From contig CALKPL010000004.1 in NCBI GenBank assembly GCA_937991645.1, positions 1-64,000 on the forward strand: a DNA stretch of 64,000 nucleotides. Reading direction: 5' to 3'. This DNA is from UMGS1783 sp900555065. GTDB lineage: Bacteria; Bacillota; Clostridia; Oscillospirales; UMGS1783. This document shows, piece after piece, positions 17,166-24,249 of this stretch. A program made the position numbers and the translations under genes. The stretch's first letter is position 1, and every line of letters begins with the position of its first letter. The notes beneath the pieces were generated by a model. The model was not told the origin of the DNA. It saw only the letters and a program-made list of their open reading frames with translations, and made no database searches.

Positions 17166-18143
17166 ATGCATGCGCGGCTGATGGAAGAGCTTGAACGAAT
17201 TACGCCGGAGGAGCGGCGGATTCTGGACGGACGCGCCGCAATCGACAGGGAACTGTACATGGAAGGGACGGCGGATACGGTCAGCCACCAGAAACTGCTG
17301 GCGTCCGGCCGGCTGATCGCGCTGCGGGGGCATACGCGGTTTGTGCATTTCCCGCCGCATACGCATGATTATATTGAGGTCGTATACATGTGCAGGGGGC
17401 GGACGACGCACCTGATCGACGGTCGTAAAATCGTTCTGAACCAAGGCGAACTGCTGTTTCTGAGCCAGAACGCGCGGCAGGAGATACTGCCTGCGGGCGC
17501 GGACGACGTTGCGGTAAACTTTATCGTCCTTCCGGCATTTTTCGACCGTACCCTTGCCATGATGGGCGGGGAACAGGGCCCTTTGCACAGCTTTGTGGTC
17601 GACTGTCTGCGCCGCCGCGGCGGCGGGGCCGGGTTCCTGCACTTTGCGGTGTCGGACGTCGTAGAGGTCCAGAATCTGGTGGAAAACCTCATCTGGTCTC
17701 TGATGCATGACGAGCCGAACAGGCGCGGCGTGCAGCAGACGACGATGGGCCTGCTGTTTCTGCACCTGCTCAACAGCGCGGACCGGATTGCGGCGGCCGG
17801 CGGCGAGGAGGAGCGTACGATCCGGATACTGCAGTACGTGGAGGAGCGGTACCGCGACGGTTCGCTGGCGGAGCTGGCCGCGCTCCTGCACTATGATGTG
17901 TGCTGGCTGTCCCGTGAAATCCGACGGCTTACGGGTAAAACCTACACGGAACATGTGCAGGACAGGCGGCTCGCGCAGGCGAAATTTCTGCTGATAAACA
18001 CAGGACTGGCCGTGTCGGAAATCGCGGCCATGGTCGGATATGAAAACGCCAGCTATTTCCACCGCCTCTTCCGCGGCCAAACCGGCGTTTCGCCAAAAGC
18101 CTACCGGACCCTGCACGCGGCAGGCGGCCTGCAGGGCGGATAG
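17166..18143 (+). CDS. AraC-family regulator, probably of the rhamnose operon
   Basis: A 325-residue protein. A cupin sensing domain lies at about residues 55-110 (HFPPHTHDYIEVVYM, GRKIVLNQGELLFLSQ), a central helical region follows, and two helix-turn-helix motifs occupy the last 100 residues (LAELAALLHYDVCWLSREI and VSEIAAMVGYENASYFHRLF). The ATG at 17166 follows GAGGAGGGG. It begins 40 bases after rhaD in the same direction, so it is probably co-transcribed with rhaBAD and controls it in response to rhamnose. The operon position supports this; the ligand is not proven. It is unrelated in detail to the broken AraC gene at 12592. Confidence 0.9.
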   Translation: MHARLMEELERITPEERRILDGRAAIDRELYMEGTADTVSHQKLLASGRLIALRGHTRFVHFPPHTHDYIEVVYMCRGRTTHLIDGRKIVLNQGELLFLSQNARQEILPAGADDVAVNFIVLPAFFDRTLAMMGGEQGPLHSFVVDCLRRRGGGAGFLHFAVSDVVEVQNLVENLIWSLMHDEPNRRGVQQTTMGLLFLHLLNSADRIAAAGGEEERTIRILQYVEERYRDGSLAELAALLHYDVCWLSREIRRLTGKTYTEHVQDRRLAQAKFLLINTGLAVSEIAAMVGYENASYFHRLFRGQTGVSPKAYRTLHAAGGLQGG

Positions 18144-18279
18144 GCGCGGATCCTGTCGGACTTTTGCAGGCATCATGAATCGGTAACATAAACTTCCGGA
18201 ATCCTTCACAGGCAGGTCACGGATTTCACACGAAATCGGGATATACTATAGGTGAACCAAGGGATAAAGGAGGGGCATC

Positions 18280-19338
18280 ATGAATCGTTTGTATCTTGTT
18301 ACCGGCGCCTGCGGGCATGTTGGGAATACGCTTGTCAAGCAGCTTGTCGCCAATGGAGAGAAGGTGCGCGGGCTTGTGTTGCCCAAGGAGGATACGTCGC
18401 CGCTCGCCGGCCTTCCCGATGTGGAACTGGTCCGGGGCGATGTGCGCGACATAAAATCCCTGGAACCTTTTTTTGACGGCGCGGGCTACGACGAAGTCGT
18501 CTGTATCCATACCGCCGGAATCGTCTCCATCGCGTCCAAGTTCCTGCAGAGCGTAATCGACGTGAACGTAAAGGGCACGAAAAACATTGTTGAAATGTGT
18601 CTTTCGCACGGAGTGAAGCGGCTTGTGTACACGAGTTCCGTACACGCCATTCCGGAACTGCCGGAAGGTCAGGTAATCCGTGAAGTGGATCACTTCGAGG
18701 CGGGGGACGTTGTCGGCCTGTACGCCAAATCCAAAGCGCGCGCGACGCAGATCGTGCTGGACGGCGTGCAGCGGGGCCTGGACGTAGTAGTCGTGCACCC
18801 GTCCGGGATCATTGGCCCCAACGACTATGGCAAGGGGCACCTGACGCAGCTTGTAGTCGACTATGTCAACGGCAAGCTCGGCGCCTGCGTGAAGGGCGGC
18901 TATGATTTTGTCGATGTGCGGGACGTGGCCGACGGCATCCTGCGCGCTGCAGAAAGAGGGCGCACAGGCGAGTGCTACATCCTGTCCAACCGCTATTATT
19001 CAGTGCAGGAACTGCTCGGACAGCTCCAGCAGGTAGGCAATCTTAAGAAAATACGTTGCGTACTGCCCAAGTGGTTTGTGAACATGGTCGCGCCTCTGGC
19101 CGAGCTGTACTACAAGATTCGGCGCACAAGCCCGCTGTTCACGCGCTATTCCATGCACACACTGTTCAGCAACGCGAATTTTTCGCATGAAAAGGCCGAC
19201 CGCGAGCTTGGATATACGACGCGGAGCCTGCAGGAGACGCTGCGCGACACCGTCGCGTTTTTGGAGCGGATCGGGCGTGCCGTACCGAAACGCGTGCGCG
19301 TACGCCGCAAGTTTGCAAATTCTGCGCGTATGCTGTAA
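18280..19338 (+). CDS. NAD-dependent epimerase/dehydratase (extended SDR)
   Basis: A 352-residue extended short-chain dehydrogenase. The dinucleotide motif TGACGHVG is at residues 8-15, DVNVKGTKNIVE at about 94-105, the catalytic Ser in YTSSVHA at 117-123, and Tyr148 and Lys152 in YAKSK. The middle and C-terminal parts resemble dihydroflavonol-reductase or nucleoside-diphosphate-sugar epimerase types; the substrate cannot be told. AAAGGAGGGG precedes the ATG. A TATACT at 18242-18247 suggests its own promoter separate from the rha operon. It may act on a sugar or aldehyde made nearby, but this is inference. The basic C-terminal tail (RVRVRRKF) is unusual. Confidence 0.85.
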   Translation: MNRLYLVTGACGHVGNTLVKQLVANGEKVRGLVLPKEDTSPLAGLPDVELVRGDVRDIKSLEPFFDGAGYDEVVCIHTAGIVSIASKFLQSVIDVNVKGTKNIVEMCLSHGVKRLVYTSSVHAIPELPEGQVIREVDHFEAGDVVGLYAKSKARATQIVLDGVQRGLDVVVVHPSGIIGPNDYGKGHLTQLVVDYVNGKLGACVKGGYDFVDVRDVADGILRAAERGRTGECYILSNRYYSVQELLGQLQQVGNLKKIRCVLPKWFVNMVAPLAELYYKIRRTSPLFTRYSMHTLFSNANFSHEKADRELGYTTRSLQETLRDTVAFLERIGRAVPKRVRVRRKFANSARML

Positions 19339-19365
19339 AACCGGCCCTGAATCAAAATCACATAT

Positions 19366-19407
19366 AAAACGGAGGACCGCGCGAATGGCGCGGCCCTCCG
19401 TTTTTTT
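19366..19407 (+). terminator. Terminator after the SDR gene
   Basis: AAAACGGAGG pairs with CCTCCGTTTT, with an inner stem CCGCGC/GCGCGG around a GAATG loop, followed by seven Ts. Confidence 0.92.
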
Positions 19408-19419
19408 GATTTGCCCGCC

Positions 19420-19448
19420 TTGTCAGGGAAGGCGGGCTGTGCTATAAT
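19420..19448 (+). promoter_or_regulatory. Sigma-A promoter of the acetate-kinase-family gene
   Basis: TTGTCA at 19420-19425 and a perfect TATAAT at 19443-19448 are separated by exactly 17 bases, about 50 bases before the start codon. The spacer itself holds the inverted repeat GCCCGCCTT/AAGGCGGGC, which overlaps the -35 box. Confidence 0.82.
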
Positions 19449-19499
19449 CTCCCTGTACGGCGGGAAGGGCCGCCAAAACTGAGGAAACGAGGTCGGACT

Positions 19500-20678
19500 A
19501 TGAGAATACTGATCTGCAACGCGGGCAGCACCTCTCTGAAATTCCAGCTGTTATCCATGCCGGAGGAGACAGTGCTGGCGGCCGGGCGTATAGAGCGCGT
19601 CGGCTCGCCGTGCGGCGGTCTGTTCGTATATGAAGCGGGCGCAGACCGCGTCTGTCGGGACGAGGCGTTTGTCGCCCCGAATTACGAAGCGGGGATCCGC
19701 GCCTTTCTGGAAAAGCTGACCGACGCACGTCTCGGCGCGGTCCGCTGCGTGGATGAAATCGACTATGTGGGATTTAAAACTGTTTTGTCCAAGGGGTTCT
19801 ACGGTACGCATGTACTGGACGAAGCAGTGCTGCGCGGCATGGAGGAGTATATGACGGTCGCGCCCGCGCACAACAGGCATTATCTGGAGGCCATCCGCAC
19901 ATTTGAGAAAGTTCTGCCCGGCACGCCCCGCATTGGCGCGTTTGAGACTGCGTTTCACCAGACTATGCCGCCGCAGGCGTACATATATTCCGCGCCGTAT
20001 GCATGGTATGAGAAGTATGGCATACGCCGGCTCGGCTATCACGGCGCATCCCACTCCTATGTGGCGGATTGCCTGACACAACGGCTCGGGCCGAGCTATA
20101 AAGCCGTGTCCTGCCATCTCGGCGGCAGCGGGTCTTTGTGCGCGATTGTGGACGGCAGGAGCGTGGACACAAGCTTCGGCCTGTCCCTGCAGACGGGACT
20201 ACCGCAGATGAGCCGGTCGGGTGACCTCGACCCGTTTATTATCAACTACCTCATACAAAAAGAGGGATTGCGCGCAGAAGAAGTGTTTCACGCGCTGGAG
20301 ACGGAAGGTGGAATGCTTGGCATTTCCGGCGTCAGCAATGATATGCGGGATCTGGAGGCAGCCGAGGCGGATAATCCGCGCGCGAAGCTCGCGCTGGACA
20401 TTTACTGCCGGGAGGTCGCGCGTTATATCGGCGGATACGCCGCGATTATGAACGGGCTTGACTGCATCGCATTTACGGGCGGGATCGGAGAAAAAAGCGC
20501 GCGGGTGCGCGACGCAGTGCTCGGCCAATTCGCGTTTATGGGGTTCAAGCCCGCGTCGTCCGTGCCGGACGACGGAGTCCGGCTTCTGAGCGCGCCAGAC
20601 TCTGCAGTGGCCGTCTATGTCATACCGGCCAATGAAGAGCTTGGAATCGCACGCAAAATATACGGTATGTTTGGGTAA
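19500..20678 (+). CDS. Acetate-kinase-family protein with altered active site
   Basis: A 392-residue acetate/propionate kinase family (ASKHA fold) protein, which would make acyl phosphate or ATP. Asn7, Ser10, Ser12 and Lys14 of the phosphate loop (NAGSTSLKF) and the His of YGIRRLGYHGASH are kept, as are Arg in SRSGDLDP and Glu in ANEELGIAR. Three catalytic positions known from the Methanosarcina enzyme differ: the Arg91 motif GHRVVHGG reads GFKTVLSKG (91-99), Asp148 is Glu in FETAFHQTMP (148-157), and the Asn of HLGNG is Gly in HLGGSG. The usual TPLEGL loop reads SLQTGL. It is a single-gene unit with no phosphotransacetylase next to it, as acetate kinase often has. A different acyl substrate or reduced activity is likely. 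Confidence 0.82.
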   Translation: MRILICNAGSTSLKFQLLSMPEETVLAAGRIERVGSPCGGLFVYEAGADRVCRDEAFVAPNYEAGIRAFLEKLTDARLGAVRCVDEIDYVGFKTVLSKGFYGTHVLDEAVLRGMEEYMTVAPAHNRHYLEAIRTFEKVLPGTPRIGAFETAFHQTMPPQAYIYSAPYAWYEKYGIRRLGYHGASHSYVADCLTQRLGPSYKAVSCHLGGSGSLCAIVDGRSVDTSFGLSLQTGLPQMSRSGDLDPFIINYLIQKEGLRAEEVFHALETEGGMLGISGVSNDMRDLEAAEADNPRAKLALDIYCREVARYIGGYAAIMNGLDCIAFTGGIGEKSARVRDAVLGQFAFMGFKPASSVPDDGVRLLSAPDSAVAVYVIPANEELGIARKIYGMFG

Positions 20679-20802
20679 AAAAGGCCCTCTGCCAGATGGT
20701 CATAGCCTTTTGGGAGAAATCGGAGCGTCGATTTCTGAAGTGCGGCTCGCCGCACTTCAGATTCTCCGCTAAGTCTATGCCGCATTAGGCGGAGGGCTTT
20801 TT
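20677..20802. terminator. Complex branched terminator-like structure
   Basis: An outer stem pairs AAAAAAGGCCCTCTGCC (20677) with GGCGGAGGGCTTTTT (ending 20802), giving a bidirectional terminator. Inside lie two more perfect hairpins: AGAAATCG/CGATTTCT around GAGCGT, and GAAGTGCGG/CCGCACTTC around CTCG at 20737-20758, the latter flanked by GGGAGAA/TTCTCC pairing. The inner arms make it far more elaborate than a normal terminator. It follows the kinase gene. Confidence 0.7.
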
Positions 20803-21053
20803 ATGCCTGGAAGCAGGATGGCCGTACCGCAACTGCATACTACGGCGTTGCGTGCGTCCTGGACCGTTCTGCCGCAATATATGGGATTGCCGGGATTTCA
20901 GGTGTGGGATGCCGCGGGCATGGTACGGCGAATGGGACGCCTTTGGACGTTATGGGGTTTGCCGGCGCGGTTCGGTTGAAGCGTACGGAGCTTACGGCCG
21001 GTGCGACAGGGCGGATGCTGCTGCCGGGACAGGAAGGTACCTGATGCGGTACG

Positions 21054-21923
21054 TTATTCAACGACGCCGGAAACAATGATTTCCGCCGTGCCGGGGCCGG
21101 AGATGGTGGCCGCGGGGACGGACAGCGTCGCGTCGCCGACAGGAAGGGTCAGGGTATTGGTTTTGTCGTCGAGTTCGTACTGGTCGTCCGTATAGACGGT
21201 TGTGACCCCGCCGACGACGGATGTGACGAGATTCGGTGTGAACCCGGCTGGCAGCGTGTCTGTCAGCACAGTGTCAACGCTGGGCTGGGAGCCGGTATTG
21301 ATCAGCGTAAAGGTATAGGTAAGCATGTCGCCGCTCGCGACGCTCCGCTTATCGACTGCTTTCGCAACTGCGAGATCGGCGTACTGGTCCAGCGCGACGG
21401 AGGCTTCAGTCGCGTCGGCGGGCTGTACCAGCGGGCCGCTGTCAGAACCGCAGTTTGCCGTGACTGCGCTCGTTCCCGTGAGTACGCCGACTGTAACGTT
21501 CAGCGCGGGATTGACGCGCGCGCAATAGGCGATGAGTATGGTCTGCCGGGACGGGACCGCGCCTGGAATGTGGAACGTGAGTTTGTTGCCGTCCACCACG
21601 GGCGTGACAGCCGCAGGAATTCCGCCTACATATACGACGGCGGAATCCGCCAGATAGACAAGGTCCCCGGTCGCAGCGTCCGTGCCGAGGCTTTCAGTGA
21701 TGGTAAGATTGTACAGCGGCCCCTGGCCGATGTTTTCCACTCTTGTGACAAAGGTTATGTTTTCTCCCGGACGAAACGTGCGCGTCAGCGTTGTTTTGGA
21801 TGCTGTTACGCCGTATTCCTCCAGCTTTGTCGTATTCGTAACGTTGGACAGAGCGGTTTCCGGCGCAGTCGCGCCCGGATAGCTGTATCGAATGCTGGCC
21901 TGATTGTTCATTGGAATAGGCAT
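21054..21923 (-). CDS. DUF11-repeat protein without signal peptide
   Basis: A 289-residue protein with two beta-sandwich DUF11 repeats. The first is at about residues 30-150 (TRTFRPGENITFVTRVENIG), the second at about 165-265 (VDKRSVASGDMLTYTFTLINTG, then LTDTLPAGFTPN). Domains of this kind usually sit in secreted or wall-bound proteins. Here the start at 21923, fixed by AGGAGG, gives an N-terminus MPIPMNNQASIRYSYPG with no signal peptide, and the C-terminus (IIVSGVVE) has no anchor. Similar short DUF11 proteins without signals occur in spore-forming Firmicutes and may be coat or assembly components, but this is inference. The gene stands alone. Confidence 0.82.
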   Translation of the reverse strand: MPIPMNNQASIRYSYPGATAPETALSNVTNTTKLEEYGVTASKTTLTRTFRPGENITFVTRVENIGQGPLYNLTITESLGTDAATGDLVYLADSAVVYVGGIPAAVTPVVDGNKLTFHIPGAVPSRQTILIAYCARVNPALNVTVGVLTGTSAVTANCGSDSGPLVQPADATEASVALDQYADLAVAKAVDKRSVASGDMLTYTFTLINTGSQPSVDTVLTDTLPAGFTPNLVTSVVGGVTTVYTDDQYELDDKTNTLTLPVGDATLSVPAATISGPGTAEIIVSGVVE

Positions 21924-21991
21924 GGGTTGATTCCTCCTGTAATTTTGTGCAGGCGTTCTTATTTCAATATATGCGGTAATCAATAAAACTG

Positions 21992-22029
21992 TTTTTTTGC
22001 CCGCCATTCATGAATGGCGGGCTTTTTTT
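21992..22029. terminator. Palindromic terminator-like hairpin
   Basis: A perfect 24-base palindrome (GCCCGCCATTCA and its complement, 21999-22022) with T-runs on the right and on the left as read on the + strand. It works best on the + strand. It sits between the divergent DUF11 gene and mraZ, so what it ends is unclear. Confidence 0.6.
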
Positions 22030-22194
22030 CTTTTCTCCCGGCCCGGGCACGGTTCCTCCGGACGCCGCGGACGAAAATTAGGGGAAAAGGGGAGGTTTTG
22101 GCAGTTATTGCGGTCCGGGATTTATGCTTCGCATCGGGGCAGCCGTGAAGGGGAAAAAACATTGGTTTTATTGAATTTTTTTGCTCTCTACCTA

Positions 22195-22222
22195 TTGAAA
22201 AATTCTGGATTTATGTTATACT
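22195..22222 (+). promoter_or_regulatory. Promoter of the dcw cluster
   Basis: TTGAAA at 22195-22200 and TATACT at 22217-22222 with a 16-base spacer. The MraZ repeats begin on the next base, so bound MraZ would cover the transcription start. Confidence 0.8.
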
Positions 22223-22268
22223 GTGGTTACATGTGGTGCAAAGTTTCACCAAGTGGTTGAAAGTGGTG
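22223..22268 (+). promoter_or_regulatory. MraZ operator: GTGGT repeats every 10 bp
   Basis: GTGGTT, GTGGTG, GTGGTT and GTGGTG start at 22223, 22233, 22253 and 22263, each 10 bp or 20 bp apart. The slot at 22243 holds a decayed copy (GTTTCA). Known MraZ binding sites are direct repeats of GTGG[A/T]G at 10-bp spacing at the mraZ promoter, so this is the autoregulatory operator of the cluster. Confidence 0.85.
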
Positions 22269-22305
22269 AATTTGGCGCTGAAAAAAGAGTGAGGGAGGGA
22301 GAAGC

Positions 22306-22725
22306 ATGCTTTCTGGAAAGTACAAGCACACCATTGACGCAAAAGGCAGAGTGATTGTGCCGATTCGTTTCCGGGAAGATCTGGGCGACACGTTTGTTGT
22401 GACGCGCGGCCTGGACGAGTGCCTCGCCCTCTATTCCATGCAGGAATGGTCCGGCCTGGAGGAAAAGATCAAACAGCTGCCTATGGCGCGTTCCAGGCAG
22501 ATACAGCGGTATTTGTTCTCCAACGCATTCCCCGTCGAGCTGGACGGACAGGGGCGGATTGTGCTCCCGGCGGATCTGCGCGAATTCGCAGGCCTGAAAA
22601 AAGAGGTGATCATAGCCGGCGTATCCACCCGCGCAGAGATCTGGGACAGCGCGAAGTGGGCGGAGAGCGAGATGCTGAGTTCGACCGATAACATTACGGA
22701 AATGATGATGGAGCTCGGGTTCTGA
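22306..22725 (+). CDS. mraZ: Transcriptional regulator MraZ
   Basis: A 139-residue DNA-binding protein made of two SpoVT/AbrB-like halves. The first has YKHTIDAKGRVIVPIRFRE at residues 6-24, the second ELDGQGRIVLPADLREFAG at about 78-96; both show the DxKGR motif that binds DNA. It represses the dcw promoter as a ring-shaped oligomer. Its operator lies 40-80 bases upstream. GGGAGGGAG precedes the ATG. rsmH starts one base after its stop. Confidence 0.97.
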   Translation: MLSGKYKHTIDAKGRVIVPIRFREDLGDTFVVTRGLDECLALYSMQEWSGLEEKIKQLPMARSRQIQRYLFSNAFPVELDGQGRIVLPADLREFAGLKKEVIIAGVSTRAEIWDSAKWAESEMLSSTDNITEMMMELGF

Positions 22726-22726
22726 T

Positions 22727-23671
22727 ATGGGCGGCGGTTTTACGCATGTGCCGGTTATGCCGGCGGAGTGCCTGGAAGCGCTCATGGTCAGGCCTGACGG
22801 CGTGTATGTCGATTGTACGGCCGGCGGCGGCGGACATTCTCTTCTCATCGCGAAGTCTCTTGGCCCTGCGGGACGGCTGATCTGCATAGACCGCGACATG
22901 GACGCGATTCATGCCTGCGAAGAACGGCTGGCCGGGTACCGGGACCGGGTTACGCTGGTCCACGCGCGTTATTCCAGCCTGCGCCGTTTGTTGTCCTCGC
23001 TGGGGCTGGACGGTGCGGACGGGATTTTTATGGATTTGGGCGTTTCTTCCCATCAGCTCGACACAGCCGCGCGCGGGTTCTCCTTTCAAAAAGACGCGCC
23101 GCTTGATATGCGAATGGATACAAGCGTGGGCGAGACGGCGAAGGACCTGGTAAACAGGCTGCCGGCGGACGAACTTGCAGAAATACTGTGGAAATACGGC
23201 GAGGAGCGGTACAGCCGCCGGATTGCCGAACGCATCGAGCGTAGCCGCAGAACAGCCGCCATTGAAACGACGAAACAGCTGGCGGATATTATAGCTTCCG
23301 CTATCCCGGCCGCGGCCCGCCGCGCCGAGCAGCAACACCCGGCAAAACGCAGCTTTCAAGCCCTGCGGATCGCCGTAAACGGGGAGCTGGACGAGCTTGC
23401 GGAGGTTTTGGACGAGCTGCCGCAGCTGCTGCATCCGTCCGGCCGCGCCGCAGTGCTTACCTTTCATTCGCTGGAAGACCGGCTTGTCAAGGCGGCGTTC
23501 GCCCGGCACAGCACGGGGTGTACCTGTCCGCCGGATTTGCCGGTATGCGTATGCGGACATAAGCCCACTATGCGGGTGATTACCAAAAAGCCGATCCTGC
23601 CTACGCAGGAAGAATTGCAGCATAACCGCCGCGCCGCGAGCGCAAAACTGCGCGTAGCACAGCGGCTTTGA
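22727..23671 (+). CDS. rsmH: 16S rRNA (cytosine-1402-N4)-methyltransferase
   Basis: A 314-residue methyltransferase that modifies C1402 in the decoding centre with S-adenosylmethionine. The SAM loop is YVDCTAGGGGHS at about residues 25-36. GIFMDLGVSSHQLD at about 99-112 and RGFSFQKDAPLDMRMD are family signatures. FHSLEDRLVK near the C-terminus and a cysteine group (CTCPPDLPVCVCG) complete it. It starts one base after mraZ. The tail overlaps no other gene in this choice of ftsL start. Confidence 0.96.
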   Translation: MGGGFTHVPVMPAECLEALMVRPDGVYVDCTAGGGGHSLLIAKSLGPAGRLICIDRDMDAIHACEERLAGYRDRVTLVHARYSSLRRLLSSLGLDGADGIFMDLGVSSHQLDTAARGFSFQKDAPLDMRMDTSVGETAKDLVNRLPADELAEILWKYGEERYSRRIAERIERSRRTAAIETTKQLADIIASAIPAAARRAEQQHPAKRSFQALRIAVNGELDELAEVLDELPQLLHPSGRAAVLTFHSLEDRLVKAAFARHSTGCTCPPDLPVCVCGHKPTMRVITKKPILPTQEELQHNRRAASAKLRVAQRL

Positions 23672-23694
23672 GTATACTCCTGGAGATGAGATGC

Positions 23695-24108
23695 ATGAAG
23701 AAAACAAATGTAAAAAAAGCGGACAAACTGAAAAAACGGTTCATGGGTCGTAAAACGGTGCTCGTGCTGCTGTTCATAACAATGTTTTCACTGTTTGGAT
23801 ACAAAATTTACTGCAACGCGCAGTATAATGAGATGACAAACCAGCTCTCCAGCCTCAAGCGCCAGTACGAGGTGCTGGAAAACGAGGAGATCCAACTCCA
23901 GGTAAGCCAGGACAGCAAGGCGAACCTGCGCACGGTGGAGGAAATCGCCTCCGGCAAGCTCGGAATGCGCAAGATTGAACAGTATCAGGTATCCTATGTG
24001 AACCTGGAAAACGAGGATAAGGCGGAGGTCATAGACAACAGCGCGGACGACGGATTTTTCGGCGGGCTATTTCGAAACTTTGCCATGATTTTGGAATATT
24101 TGAGCTGA
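23695..24108 (+). CDS. ftsL: Cell division protein FtsL-like
   Basis: A 137-residue bitopic membrane protein: a basic cytoplasmic start, one membrane helix at about residues 20-38 (KTVLVLLFITMFSLFGYKI), then a coiled coil (NEMTNQLSSLKRQYEVLENE) and the segment ASGKLGMRKI typical of FtsL/DivIC proteins. It joins FtsQ and DivIC in the division complex that activates septal synthesis. Sequence is poorly conserved in this family, so position after rsmH is the main support. I prefer the ATG at 23695, nine bases after GGAG. Confidence 0.88.
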   Translation: MKKTNVKKADKLKKRFMGRKTVLVLLFITMFSLFGYKIYCNAQYNEMTNQLSSLKRQYEVLENEEIQLQVSQDSKANLRTVEEIASGKLGMRKIEQYQVSYVNLENEDKAEVIDNSADDGFFGGLFRNFAMILEYLS

Positions 24109-24249
24109 CCCGTGTCTACATATAGTATGGGGATACTGTTGGGATATCGGCTACGATCATAAACACCGCTGTTCTGCTATGTAACAGCGGCTTTCCCTTG
24201 TAATAGAGAAAGTATTTGGGACGGGTTTGCCCGAAGGAGGATGCTGCAA

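Noticed and set aside
20803..21053. Possible decayed gene next to the DUF11 gene
   Set aside because: Frames are open over short spans only, and no motif or domain could be read in any frame.
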